Positions 24,442-33,421 of a stretch of DNA of 64,000 nucleotides are shown here, one piece after another. The position numbers were made by a program, and so were the translations under genes. Within the stretch, counting starts at the first letter, position 1. Each line of letters begins with the position of its first letter. The notes below the pieces were generated by a model. It was given only the letters and a program-made list of their open reading frames with translations, made no database searches and was not told the DNA's origin. This DNA is from an uncultured Eggerthella sp. (GTDB lineage: Bacteria > Actinomycetota > Coriobacteriia > Coriobacteriales > Eggerthellaceae), in assembly GCA_959607715.1 (NCBI GenBank), contig CAUHNN010000003.1:86881-150880 (forward strand). The letters are read 5' to 3'.

Positions 24442-27400
24442 CTATCGAGCGCCCGCCTTGGAGCCATCGCGCTCCTCGACGAGAGAGACGAGGTAGGACA
24501 GAACCTGGCTTAGCATGCCCGCATCCCCGACCGACGGATCCTTCCCGTAACCCGGAACGACGATGCGCAAGGGAACCGTCATCTTCTTCTTGTCGGCCAG
24601 ATAACGCCCCGCCTTGCGGCGCAGGCTCGATGCCTGCTCGCGATTGAGGGCGAAAGGCTCGACGACGAGCTTGCCCGCCGTCACCGACACGAGCTGGATC
24701 CCGTGCTCGTTGGCGAAGGCTTTCAAGCGCGCCTTCTCGAACTGGTTGAGCGCTGGATCAGGCATCTCGGGATGCTTGGCGTTCAGCTCCTCGAAAATCG
24801 ACTCCACCGCTTCAAGGGTGTCGGCGCTCGCGATCTTGCGGTAGTAGAGCACCCGCTCGTCTGCATCGGGCAGATAATCCTCGGGAAGATACGTATGGTC
24901 GGGCACGTTGACCACGATGTCGGAAAGCGCGGCCGGCAGGTAGTCTTCGTTCGTCGAACCTCCCTCGCGCGCCGCGTTGACCGCCGTGGCCAGCATCTGG
25001 GCGAACAGGTCGAAGCCGACCGCCGACATGTTACCGCTCTGCTCCGCGCCGAGCAGGCTGCCGGCGCCGCGGATCTCGAGATCGCACATGGCGACGCGCA
25101 TGCCGCTTCCGAGCTCCGTGTGCTCGTTGAGGGCCGTCAGGCGCGCGGTCGCCTCCTCGGTGAGGGGTATGTTGTCAGGGAAGAGGAAGTACGCGTAAGC
25201 CTGGGTGGACGAGCGCCCCACGCGGCCTTTGAGCTGATACATCTGAGCAAGGCCGAGGCGATGCGAGTCCTCGATGATGAGCGTGTTCGTGTGAGGGTTG
25301 TCGATACCCGATTCGATGATCGTCGTCGCCACCAGAACGTCGAGCTCTCCCGCCGAGAAGTCCTCCATGACGCGCTCGAGCTCTTCTTTGCTCATCTTGC
25401 CGTGAGCGATCCCGACGCGCGCCTGCCCGGCCGCATCGCGAACGCGCTTGACGGCCTCGTCGATGGAGCGGACGCGGTTGCTGACGTAGTAAACCTGGCC
25501 ACCGCGCGCAAGCTCGCGGCTGATCGCGTCGCTTACCACATCCGGATCCCATTCGCCTACATGGACCTCGACCGGCCGGCGATCGTCGGGAGGCGTGAGG
25601 ATGAGGCTCATGTCCCTCACCCCCGACAGGCCCATCTGCATCGTACGGGGGATGGGCGTCGCCGACAGCGTGAGAACGTCGATCGATTCGCGCATGTTCT
25701 TCAGCTGCTCTTTATGGGCAACGCCGAAGCGCTGCTCCTCGTCGATGATGACGAGTCCAAGGTCATGGGGGTTCACATCGCGCGAAAGGAGGCGATGGGT
25801 GCCGACGAGAACGTCGATCTTGCCTTCGGAGAAATCACTGAGCGCTTGCTTCTGCTGCGCAGGGCTTCGGAATCGAGAGAGGACCTCCACCTTCACGTCG
25901 AAAGGGGTGAACCGCTCGGAGAACGTCGAGTAATGCTGCTGAGCGAGGATGGTGGTCGGGCAGAGAACCATGACCTGCTTGCCGTCCTGGGTCGCCTTGA
26001 AGGCGGCCCGCAGCGCAACTTCCGTCTTTCCGAAGCCCACATCACCACACACCAGGCGATCCATCGGGCGAGCAGACTGCATGTCTACCTTGATGTCGTT
26101 GATCGCAGCGAGTTGGTCGGCGGTTTCCTGGTAGGGGAAGCTCTCCTCCATCGCGCGCTGCCACGGGGTGTCCTCGCTGTAGCGATAGCCGCGCGTCGCG
26201 GCACGGCGGGTATAGACATCGACGAGGTCGAAGGCGAGCTTGTGCGTCGCCTTGCGCGCCCTGGACAGAGCTCGCGACCAATCGGAGGTGTTGAGGCGCG
26301 TCAAGCGCGGAGACGACCCCTCGGGGCCAACGTAGCGCGTCACGCGATCGAGCTGCTCGACCGGCACGTAGAGCTTGTCGTCGTCGGCGTACTCGAGCAG
26401 TAGGTAATCACGCTCCGAGCCACCTACATCCTGACGGACGATGTCACGGAAGAATGCGACGCCGTGGGCAGCATGAACGACGTAGTCGCCGGGCTTGTAC
26501 GGGAAGGTGACCTCCGTCACGTCGATGCGCGAACGCTTGCGCGTGGCAAGCGAACCCTGTGTATCGGAAAGCGAAACGAGGGCGAGCTTGGCGGCCGGGA
26601 ATATCATTCCCAAAGGGATATCGACATCGACGATGTTGACCTGGCCGCGCTTGAGCTTGGCCTTACCGTCGTCGACGACGTCGAGGAGCTCGTTGATGGG
26701 GATCCCCCTATCGACAAGCGCGAGCTTCATCTCCTGGCGCACGCGAAAATGAGGCACGGAGAACGCCACGGTGAACCCCGCCTGGGACAAACTCGAGAGA
26801 CGCCCGTACAGGCGCTCGGGGTCGCCGGCCACTTCGGTGCGCTTCACCGTCAATTCACTGTCGATCTCGACGCCGACGCGCATGATCGACACGTATGTCG
26901 CGCGCGCATTCGACCCGAAATCGAGCTCGGACGCAGAGCAATAGAGATCCTCCACCGCCACCGATGTCCCTTGGGCCTTTTTGGCGAGCTCGTCGATCGC
27001 GTGGAGACCATCGTCGATAAGCGAGCGCGGCTCGATCAAGACGGTAAGGGCGCCGGCGGGCAGGTAGTCGCTCACCTGTGCGCTCTTCTCGAGAAGGTAT
27101 GCCTCCATCACGTCCGGGATCGCGCGGGAATCGTCTTCGAGCGCCTCCATAAGGGCGCGAATGCCGCTGTTCGTCTCCGCACGACGCCCCAGGGCGCGAA
27201 CGGCCCTTGCGCGCGCCTTGCGATCGCGGGGAAGGGAGCTGACGGGAAAGATGCTCACACGGGGAAGCGACGAGATCGTCTGCCCCGTCGAGGGCAAGAA
27301 ACGCCTGATCTCATCCACTTCATCGCCGAAGAAATCGAGGCGAACGGGATAGGACATATTGCCCGGATAGACATCGATCGCGCCGCCCTGGACGCAGAAC

Positions 27401-27948
27401 GTGCCCGGCCCATCGAGTTCTCCGGTGTTCTCGTAGCCCATCGAGACGAGGAGCGACTCAAAATCCTCGAAGCTCTTGGCCTGCAGATGATCCGCTTCGG
27501 AAAGATCAAGCCCAACGGAAAGCTCGATCGGCTCGGCAAGGCGCAGGGCGGCTGGGGCGATGCGACGCAGAAGCGATCGGGCCGACGCGACGACGATGAC
27601 GGGGCGCGCCGTCTGGAGGGCCCACAGAGCCTCGAGCCTCTCACCATGGAGCTTCGGCTGGGCGGGAGCGTCGACCGAGAAAGGGTTGCCGTCGTAATCG
27701 CGGAGGCGATAGACCTTCTCCTCCCCCACATACGCCCCCACCGTGCGGGCAAACGTGTCAGCGCCCTCTTCACCGGCGCACACGACGAGCGTCGTCCGAG
27801 GATCGCGCGCGAATCTGGCGGCAACGAGGAACGGGCGAGCTGAAGACGCGACGCCGATGGTCGCATCCTGCCCCTGATCGAGCTTCGACCAGGCCCGCTC
27901 GAGGGCGCCCGACCTCTCGAGAACTGAAGACAGCATATCGATGAGCAT
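24442..27948 (-). CDS. mfd: Transcription-repair coupling factor
   Basis: Mfd removes RNA polymerase stalled at DNA lesions and recruits UvrA. The 1168-residue protein has the UvrB-like N-terminal domain (FCVQGGAIDVYPG), the RNA polymerase-interaction domain (YKPGDYVVHAAHGVAFF), Walker A CGDVGFGKTEVALRAAF, DEEQRFGVAHKEQ, SATPIPRTMQMGL and the translocation motif TNTLIIEDSHRLGLAQMYQL. The length matches E. coli Mfd (1148). ATG at 27948 follows GGAAGGAGC; the frame continues upstream to 28014 without support. It is divergent from nth. Confidence 0.96.
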   Translation of the reverse strand: MLIDMLSSVLERSGALERAWSKLDQGQDATIGVASSARPFLVAARFARDPRTTLVVCAGEEGADTFARTVGAYVGEEKVYRLRDYDGNPFSVDAPAQPKLHGERLEALWALQTARPVIVVASARSLLRRIAPAALRLAEPIELSVGLDLSEADHLQAKSFEDFESLLVSMGYENTGELDGPGTFCVQGGAIDVYPGNMSYPVRLDFFGDEVDEIRRFLPSTGQTISSLPRVSIFPVSSLPRDRKARARAVRALGRRAETNSGIRALMEALEDDSRAIPDVMEAYLLEKSAQVSDYLPAGALTVLIEPRSLIDDGLHAIDELAKKAQGTSVAVEDLYCSASELDFGSNARATYVSIMRVGVEIDSELTVKRTEVAGDPERLYGRLSSLSQAGFTVAFSVPHFRVRQEMKLALVDRGIPINELLDVVDDGKAKLKRGQVNIVDVDIPLGMIFPAAKLALVSLSDTQGSLATRKRSRIDVTEVTFPYKPGDYVVHAAHGVAFFRDIVRQDVGGSERDYLLLEYADDDKLYVPVEQLDRVTRYVGPEGSSPRLTRLNTSDWSRALSRARKATHKLAFDLVDVYTRRAATRGYRYSEDTPWQRAMEESFPYQETADQLAAINDIKVDMQSARPMDRLVCGDVGFGKTEVALRAAFKATQDGKQVMVLCPTTILAQQHYSTFSERFTPFDVKVEVLSRFRSPAQQKQALSDFSEGKIDVLVGTHRLLSRDVNPHDLGLVIIDEEQRFGVAHKEQLKNMRESIDVLTLSATPIPRTMQMGLSGVRDMSLILTPPDDRRPVEVHVGEWDPDVVSDAISRELARGGQVYYVSNRVRSIDEAVKRVRDAAGQARVGIAHGKMSKEELERVMEDFSAGELDVLVATTIIESGIDNPHTNTLIIEDSHRLGLAQMYQLKGRVGRSSTQAYAYFLFPDNIPLTEEATARLTALNEHTELGSGMRVAMCDLEIRGAGSLLGAEQSGNMSAVGFDLFAQMLATAVNAAREGGSTNEDYLPAALSDIVVNVPDHTYLPEDYLPDADERVLYYRKIASADTLEAVESIFEELNAKHPEMPDPALNQFEKARLKAFANEHGIQLVSVTAGKLVVEPFALNREQASSLRRKAGRYLADKKKMTVPLRIVVPGYGKDPSVGDAGMLSQVLSYLVSLVEERDGSKAGAR

Positions 27949-28057
27949 CGTCGCTCCTTCCACGCCCCGTGCGGGCGCAACCACGAAAAGCCGCGATTTG
28001 CGGCACTTCAACACTTCCGTTAGTCTACTCGAAGGTCACGCCCGGAAGGAGGGGATC

Positions 28058-28726
28058 ATGCCCCGCGAGAAAAAAGCAGACAAACTCGCCCGCGCCCTGG
28101 AAATCGAGAAACGCATGGGCGAGCAGTACCCGAGCGCCGAATGCGCCTTGGACTACACAACCCCCTTCACCCTGACGATCGCCGTCCTCCTCTCCGCCCA
28201 AACGACCGACGCAGCCGTCAACAAAGTCACTCCCGAGCTCTTCGCCCGCTACGGCACCCCGGAGCTGATGGCCCATGCCGACGTCGAGGACGTCATGAGG
28301 ATCATCCGATCGATCGGCTTTTTCCGCACCAAGGCCAAGAACTGCATCGCATGCGCCCAGATGATCCTTTCCGACTTCGAGGGCGAAGTCCCTCGTTCGA
28401 TGGAGGCGATGCAGCGCCTACCCGGCGTCGGCCGCAAAACCGCCAACGTCGTGCTCAACGAAGCCTTCGGCATCGTCGAGGGGATAGCCGTGGACACCCA
28501 CGTCTTCCGCATCGCCCATCTGCTCAAGTTCGCCGGCCCGTCGGCCGACACCCCCGCCAAAACAGAGGCGGCGCTGCTTTCCCTGCTCCCCCGAGAGCTC
28601 TGGGGGCCGGTCAACCATCAGTGGGTCCTCTTCGGGCGAGAGTACTGCATCGCGCGGCGCCCCCGCTGCGCGGACTGCTTCATCTCAGATCTCTGCCCAA
28701 GCTGCGCGATCGGCAAAAACGCCTGA
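28058..28726 (+). CDS. nth: Endonuclease III
   Basis: Nth is a DNA glycosylase/AP lyase for oxidised pyrimidines. The 222-residue protein has VLLSAQTTDAAVN, the helix-hairpin-helix LPGVGRKTANVVL with the catalytic Lys, AVDTHVFRI with the catalytic Asp, and the 4Fe-4S ligands C-x6-C-x2-C-x5-C in CIARRPRCADCFISDLC. ATG at 28058 follows GGAAGGAGGGG. The gene is divergent from mfd, another repair gene, with 109 bases between starts. Confidence 0.95.
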   Translation: MPREKKADKLARALEIEKRMGEQYPSAECALDYTTPFTLTIAVLLSAQTTDAAVNKVTPELFARYGTPELMAHADVEDVMRIIRSIGFFRTKAKNCIACAQMILSDFEGEVPRSMEAMQRLPGVGRKTANVVLNEAFGIVEGIAVDTHVFRIAHLLKFAGPSADTPAKTEAALLSLLPRELWGPVNHQWVLFGREYCIARRPRCADCFISDLCPSCAIGKNA

Positions 28727-28881
28727 TCGAAGCATTCTTCCTCGTGCTTGACGCAAGACGGACGTCAACGCGGCAACCTTCGCATCCCCTCCGAAAAAGG
28801 GAGCCGATCAGCGCATCGTCCTTCCCTAATCGCAGCGAGAGGGTATCATGGGGCTGCACCAAACGGGAAGGAAGCACGTCA

Positions 28882-29787
28882 ATGAACCTCTCTCATCTCC
28901 ATTACTTCATCACTCTCGCAGATGAGGGGCATTTCGCGCGCGCCGCCAAGCAACTCTCCATCGCCCGATCGACCCTGTCGCTGGCCATATCCCAGCTCGA
29001 AAACGAACTCGGCGCGCCGATGTTCGTCAAAAACGGCAGCAACTTCCAGCTCACCTCCTACGGCGAGGAATTCTACCGCTACGCATCCCTCGCCTTGCAC
29101 AACCTGGAAACGGGATCGAGCAAGGTGCGAACGATGATCGAGGACAAAGAAGAGGTTCTGCGTCTCGGCGTTCTAAGCGCCATGCAGGACAAGAATTGGG
29201 CACGCGTCCTTCGATCCTTCCGCTCTTCGAGCGATGCCGCATTTCGCGTCGACATCAAACAGGACTTCAGCGGGGAGCTTCTTCACCAGCTGGCCATCGG
29301 TGAATTGGACTTGACCTTCGCCACGAAACTCGACGACGCACCCGACGGCCTGGTCTATCTACCCTATTGGTCGCAGGAACTCGTCGTCGCCGTCAACAAG
29401 CTGCATCCCCTGGCCACACGAGCATCCATCTCGTTCAACGATCTGCGTTCGTCGACCATCTACTCCTACGCCCCGGGATGCCCTCCGCACGACCGCATCC
29501 AGCAGTACGCCGATGCGTACGACCTGAACCTCCAGACCTCCTTCAAAGACGAGATCACCATCTGCTCGGTCGTCTCCGCCGATCCCGAAGCGGTCGCCTT
29601 CGTCGACTATTCCTTCCTCACGAAGGTCTTCAGCGATGTCGTATGCATCCCCCTCGAAGGCGTTCCCGTCAATTTCCACGAGATCTACCTCGTCTATCGC
29701 GACAACGAGCCCATGAGCCGCGCACAGGAAAGCTTCATCGAATACGCCAAGCACCATCCCATCCCGCCAGCGCATTTGCGCTCGTAG
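28882..29787 (+). CDS. LysR family transcriptional regulator
   Basis: The 301-residue protein has the LysR winged helix at the N-terminus (LHYFITLADEGHFARAAKQL, then SIARSTLSLAISQLENELGAPMF) and a periplasmic-binding-like effector domain (RLGVLSAMQD, LDLTFATKL, LVVAVNKLHPLA). A -10-like TATCAT (28844-28849) and a GGAAGGAAG site precede the ATG. There is no obvious divergent or adjacent target; the hydrogenase accessory genes are convergent. Effector unknown. Confidence 0.9.
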   Translation: MNLSHLHYFITLADEGHFARAAKQLSIARSTLSLAISQLENELGAPMFVKNGSNFQLTSYGEEFYRYASLALHNLETGSSKVRTMIEDKEEVLRLGVLSAMQDKNWARVLRSFRSSSDAAFRVDIKQDFSGELLHQLAIGELDLTFATKLDDAPDGLVYLPYWSQELVVAVNKLHPLATRASISFNDLRSSTIYSYAPGCPPHDRIQQYADAYDLNLQTSFKDEITICSVVSADPEAVAFVDYSFLTKVFSDVVCIPLEGVPVNFHEIYLVYRDNEPMSRAQESFIEYAKHHPIPPAHLRS

Positions 29788-29844
29788 CCGCACGGCCCTT
29801 CGCCGCTTGCGCCGATAGCGGCATAAAAGCATCCCAGAGCAAAG

Positions 29845-29894
29845 ACATCCCCCTTCACCTCACATGCAACGCATTGCGAAGCGAAGGGGGATGT
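29845..29894. terminator. Convergent hairpin between lysR and the hydrogenase protease
   Basis: Perfect 12-bp inverted repeat ACATCCCCCTTC/GAAGGGGGATGT with a 26-base loop, followed by TTCTATT on the plus side. It lies between two convergent genes and probably ends one or both transcripts. Confidence 0.5.
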
Positions 29895-29954
29895 TCTATT
29901 CGAAAGGCGGTGACGTGACCCTTGCCGTCAGTGGCGATGGCGAGGACCTTATCG

Positions 29955-30467
29955 TCAATCGATCTGCCGAAGAGGCGCGCCGTCTTTGCGCGAGATCGCA
30001 CACCCACGACGAACGAGCTCTGCGATGACCGATTCCGCGAGGAACGGCACCCGTTCGGCGACGCGAGGCGTAAGCCCCTCGATGAACTCGACCGGCTCCA
30101 TGTTCTCCACCTGCATCCCATAGCACAGCCCCTCGGCCCGATACCCCAGAAGAGAGGCGGCATCGAACAGATCGGCGAGCTTCGTGTCGTGCAGCGAGGT
30201 ACGAGCCCCTGCCGTTCGGGCGATATCGTGGGGAAGATAGCGAAACACCGTGCCGGGCGCGGCATCGGTCCCGTCGACGGCATCGACCGTGATCAGGAAG
30301 TCGTAGTCGTCGACTTTCTCGATCATGTCAAGGCTCATGCAGCCGACATCGAACAAATCGACGTTTTCGGGAAGATCGTAGGCTCCCACGATCTCATCGT
30401 AGACGGCAGGCCCCACGCCATCGTCGAGCATGAGACGATTACCGACGAAGAAAACCGCGATACGCAT
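29955..30467 (-). CDS. [NiFe] hydrogenase maturation protease
   Basis: The 170-residue protein belongs to the HybD/HyaD/HycI peptidases that clip the C-terminal tail of the hydrogenase large subunit after nickel insertion. Motifs are FFVGNRLMLDDGVGPAV (first acidic nickel ligand), FLITVDAVDG (second) and TSLHDTKLADL (His ligand). The substrate is nearby: the large subunit ends DPCTACAVH plus a 20-residue tail. It follows the small membrane protein gene with one base between stop and start, and the pair has its own promoter. Confidence 0.92.
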   Translation of the reverse strand: MRIAVFFVGNRLMLDDGVGPAVYDEIVGAYDLPENVDLFDVGCMSLDMIEKVDDYDFLITVDAVDGTDAAPGTVFRYLPHDIARTAGARTSLHDTKLADLFDAASLLGYRAEGLCYGMQVENMEPVEFIEGLTPRVAERVPFLAESVIAELVRRGCAISRKDGAPLRQID

Positions 30468-30468
30468 A

Positions 30469-30897
30469 TCATGCCCCCATCGTGGCGCGAAGGAACAGGT
30501 TGTAGTAGGTCGCCCATGCGATCATGGCAAAGGCGAGAACGCCCATCGCGATTGCCCATACCCTCTGACGCTTGCGGTACTCCTCTTTCGTCTTTCCCTG
30601 GGAAAGCGCTCGCTGGCAGGCGTAACCCTGCGATGCGCGAGCGAAGAGGATAGTTACGCCGGCAAGGACGACGAAGGCGATAACCGACAGCGAGATGGAA
30701 AGCGGCGTCGGGTTTTGGTAGACCCCATAGAACAGGTTGTCGGCAAGAAGCCACGCCGGGTAATAAAGGATAGTGATCCATATGCCGTGGGCAGGTCCCC
30801 AGATAGGGGGCATGAGCAACGCCCCGATATTGATCGGGAGAAGGCCGTCGGTGATCTCCTCGCGTTTTCTCGATTCCCGTGAAGCGGAATGTCCCAT
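30469..30897 (-). CDS. Small membrane protein in hydrogenase locus, unknown function
   Basis: I do not recognise this 142-residue protein. It has a charged N-terminus (RESRKREEITDG), then LPINIGALLMPPIWGPAHG and two or three hydrophobic segments (ITILYYPAWLLADNLFYG, ISLSVIAFVVLAGVTILFA, WAIAMGVLAFAMIAWATYY), so it is an integral membrane protein. No cysteine pair or haem ligand pattern stands out. Coupling to the hydrogenase protease suggests a role in hydrogenase maturation or membrane assembly, but that is inference. Start at 30897 follows GGAAAGGA. Confidence 0.75.
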   Translation of the reverse strand: MGHSASRESRKREEITDGLLPINIGALLMPPIWGPAHGIWITILYYPAWLLADNLFYGVYQNPTPLSISLSVIAFVVLAGVTILFARASQGYACQRALSQGKTKEEYRKRQRVWAIAMGVLAFAMIAWATYYNLFLRATMGA

Positions 30898-30910
30898 CCT
30901 TCGTCCTTTC

Positions 30911-30934
30911 CTAACGTCTAACGTTAGAAGTATA
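30911..30934 (-). promoter_or_regulatory. Promoter and palindromic operator of the hydrogenase accessory genes
   Basis: A minus-strand -10 TATACT (30934-30929) is followed immediately by the perfect 12-bp palindrome TCTAACGTTAGA (30917-30928), with the heptamer CTAACGT repeated at 30911-30917. The palindrome would cover the transcription start, the position of a repressor site. The -35 is poor. Confidence 0.5.
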
Positions 30935-30981
30935 GACAGCGCTGCATCCGATAGGCCGAGGAAACGATAAGCGGCAAACGA

Positions 30982-31010
30982 AAAGGGCCCCGCATGATGC
31001 GGGGCCCTTT
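30982..31010. terminator. Bidirectional terminator after the hydrogenase cytochrome gene
   Basis: Perfect 13-bp stem AAAGGGCCCCGCA/TGCGGGGCCCTTT with a TGA loop; on the minus strand it is followed by TTCGTTT. It separates the structural hydrogenase genes from the accessory pair. Confidence 0.88.
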
Positions 31011-31036
31011 AACCAAGATCAGCGATTAGCCGGTTC

Positions 31037-31729
31037 TTAGTGCTCGTCGACCGAATGATCCTCGCCGACAATGACGTGACGGTTGGGATCGTAGACAAGG
31101 CCGCCGTGCTCCTTGCCCAGAAGCATGAGCTTGGCGTTGGCCGTGCCCTCGATGAAGACGAGGTAGGCATGCAGCATCGTGAAGATGATGAACACGAACA
31201 TCATGAAGTAGTGAATGATGCGCATGGACATCGCACCGCCGACGAAGGAGGTGCCAGCTGCGAAGAAGGTCCACTCGGAAGTGGGGATCCACAGGCAGAA
31301 GCCGGTGTAGGCCATGATGAGGATCAGGAACGCGACTGCGAGGTAGGAGATCTTCTGAGGAACGCCGAGCTTAGCAGACAGCGGATGATCCTTCTTCATG
31401 AAGAGATAGTACTTGATCCAGGCACCAAGCTGATGCTTGTTGTCGTCCTGGGGAAGCCACGTCTTGTAATCGCGAACCTTGTTGCGCGTGCCGCCCGTAG
31501 GAGCAGACGTGCAGAGGAAGGCCAAAACGATGCGGACGATGCAGTTCACGAGCAGAACGATGCCGCAGAACACATGGAGGCCGCGAGCCACGCCGGTCAG
31601 AGCCGCCCAGAAGGGGAAGTGGATCAGGAAGCCGGAAAGGATCAGAAGCGCCATGCAGACGAGGTTGACCCAGTGGGTGATTCGCATCGGGATGGGATGC
31701 GCCTCACGATAGTGTGCCAAATGCGCCAT
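31037..31729 (-). CDS. hyaC: [NiFe] hydrogenase cytochrome b subunit
   Basis: The 230-residue protein is the membrane cytochrome b that takes electrons from the hydrogenase small subunit and passes them to quinone. It has four hydrophobic segments: LVCMALLILSGFLIHF, LHVFCGIVLLVNCIVRIVL, YLAVAFLILIMAYTGFCLW and IIHYFMMFVFIIFTMLHAYL. Candidate haem histidines are in MRITHWVN, GLHVF, IIHYF and MLHAY. It starts one base after the large subunit's end and closes the three-gene transcript before a strong terminator. Confidence 0.9.
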   Translation of the reverse strand: MAHLAHYREAHPIPMRITHWVNLVCMALLILSGFLIHFPFWAALTGVARGLHVFCGIVLLVNCIVRIVLAFLCTSAPTGGTRNKVRDYKTWLPQDDNKHQLGAWIKYYLFMKKDHPLSAKLGVPQKISYLAVAFLILIMAYTGFCLWIPTSEWTFFAAGTSFVGGAMSMRIIHYFMMFVFIIFTMLHAYLVFIEGTANAKLMLLGKEHGGLVYDPNRHVIVGEDHSVDEH

Positions 31730-33418
31730 TTACTTCACCCCCCAAGGGCTGGTAACGGTTTCGAAGTGCTTGCCGGTCGAAGGCTCGGTCACATGAACCG
31801 CGCAAGCGGTACAGGGGTCGAAGCTGTGGACCGTGCGCAGGGCGTTGATGGGCATGTCGACGTCGGCGATAGGAGTGCCGATAAGGGCCTGCTCCATCGG
31901 GCCATGCTCGCCCTCTGCGTTGCGAGGAGCGATGTTCCAGGTCGTCGGGATGATGATCTGGTAACCCGTGATCTTGCCGTTGTTGACGTGCTCGGTGTGG
32001 TAGAGGGCACCACGCGGAGCCTCCCAGAAACCGGTACCGTCGCCGGTGACGGTCTCAGGAGCGCGGAAGTACTCGCTGTCGCCGCCCTTGATGGCCTCGA
32101 TGAGCTCGTCAACCCACTCGCACATGAGCTCTGCGACATAGAGGGACTCGACCTGACGCGCAGCGACGCGGCCAAGCGTGGACTGGAGCTGCGGGATGGT
32201 GAGGCCAAGATCCTTGCAGAGCTTGTCGAGCTGAGGCTTAACGAAGTCGTTGCCGCGCAGGTACGCAGCGAGGACGCGGGAGAAGGGACCTGCTTCCATG
32301 CACTTGCCGTCGTAGCTCGGTGCCTTGGACCAGGAATAGCGCTCGGCGACTTCGCCGTACTCGTGACCGTTCTCCTCGAACAGGGTGCCTTCCTTGTAGT
32401 ACTCGGTGTAGACCGGGTCGGTAACGCCCTCACGCGGGTTGAGGTCGGAGTCGCCGGCGTACCAGGAGTGACCGACGTATTCCTTGATGAGATCCTCGTT
32501 GACCTCGGAGAGGTTGAGCTTCTCGTCGATGACGCCGGAAGGCAGGTAACGATCGGCCATCTCGAAGGACGGACGCTCGAAAACGCCCCACGCAACGTAG
32601 CGGCCGCAGCCCTTGCCGAACTCGAGAGCATCGGTGTAGTAGGGGGCGATCGCCTTGGTGTCGGGAATCATGGTCGCCTTCACCCAGTCGCGCAGCTCGT
32701 GGCAAAGGGCCCACAGATCGTCGAGCTTTTCCTCGGTCGGAACGAAGGACGTGCCGCCGGGGACGAGCGTCATGATGTGGGGCATCTTGCCGCCGAGAAG
32801 AGCGCAGATCTCGGAAGCCTTCGCCTGCATGGAAAGCGCCTCGATGTAGTGCGCGGTGCAGATAAGGTCGAGCTCGGCAGGAAGCTTGAACTCGGTGTCC
32901 TTGGAGCCGTTCTTCCACCAGTTGCCGGAGAAGATGGAGAGCTGACCGTTCTTGGCGAATGCGGTGAGTCGCTCAGCGAGCGCCTTGAGGTCGGACTGGC
33001 ACGAAGTGCCGGCGGCCTCGACCAGATCGTATGCGTCGGCGATGTTGGCCTTGAGGGCGTTCAAGGGGTTGACGTAGTCAAGCGCAGCCAAGGTGTAGAA
33101 CCACAGGATGTGGCTGTGGAGGAACTGGCCGCCCTCAACGAGGTTGCGGATGATGCGGGCGTTGTTCGGGATGGTGATGCCGTAGGCCTTCTCAGCAGCG
33201 ATAGACGATGCATGAGCGTGGGAAACGGGGCAAACGCCGCAGATGCGCTGAACGATGTGAGCAGCATCCTCGGGGGTGCGGTTCTCGACGACGAGCTCCA
33301 TGCCGCGGAAGCAACCGCCGGAAACCCAGGCGTCGGTAACCTTGCCCTTCTCAACCTCCATCTCGACGCGCAAGTGACCCTCGATGCGGGTTACGGGATC
33401 GATAACGGAACGTGCCAT
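31730..33418 (-). CDS. hyaB: [NiFe] hydrogenase large subunit
   Basis: This subunit holds the nickel-iron active site. The 562-residue protein has the L1 motif RICGVC (C60, C63) and the L2 motif DPCTACAVH (C536, C539), giving all four cysteine ligands. A 20-residue tail (VTEP...WGVK) follows H542, the expected cleavage point for the maturation protease encoded nearby. It resembles group 1 membrane-bound uptake enzymes; a Coriobacteria-type subgroup is inferred. It sits three bases after the small-subunit stop. Confidence 0.96.
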   Translation of the reverse strand: MARSVIDPVTRIEGHLRVEMEVEKGKVTDAWVSGGCFRGMELVVENRTPEDAAHIVQRICGVCPVSHAHASSIAAEKAYGITIPNNARIIRNLVEGGQFLHSHILWFYTLAALDYVNPLNALKANIADAYDLVEAAGTSCQSDLKALAERLTAFAKNGQLSIFSGNWWKNGSKDTEFKLPAELDLICTAHYIEALSMQAKASEICALLGGKMPHIMTLVPGGTSFVPTEEKLDDLWALCHELRDWVKATMIPDTKAIAPYYTDALEFGKGCGRYVAWGVFERPSFEMADRYLPSGVIDEKLNLSEVNEDLIKEYVGHSWYAGDSDLNPREGVTDPVYTEYYKEGTLFEENGHEYGEVAERYSWSKAPSYDGKCMEAGPFSRVLAAYLRGNDFVKPQLDKLCKDLGLTIPQLQSTLGRVAARQVESLYVAELMCEWVDELIEAIKGGDSEYFRAPETVTGDGTGFWEAPRGALYHTEHVNNGKITGYQIIIPTTWNIAPRNAEGEHGPMEQALIGTPIADVDMPINALRTVHSFDPCTACAVHVTEPSTGKHFETVTSPWGVK

Positions 33419-33421
33419 GGT

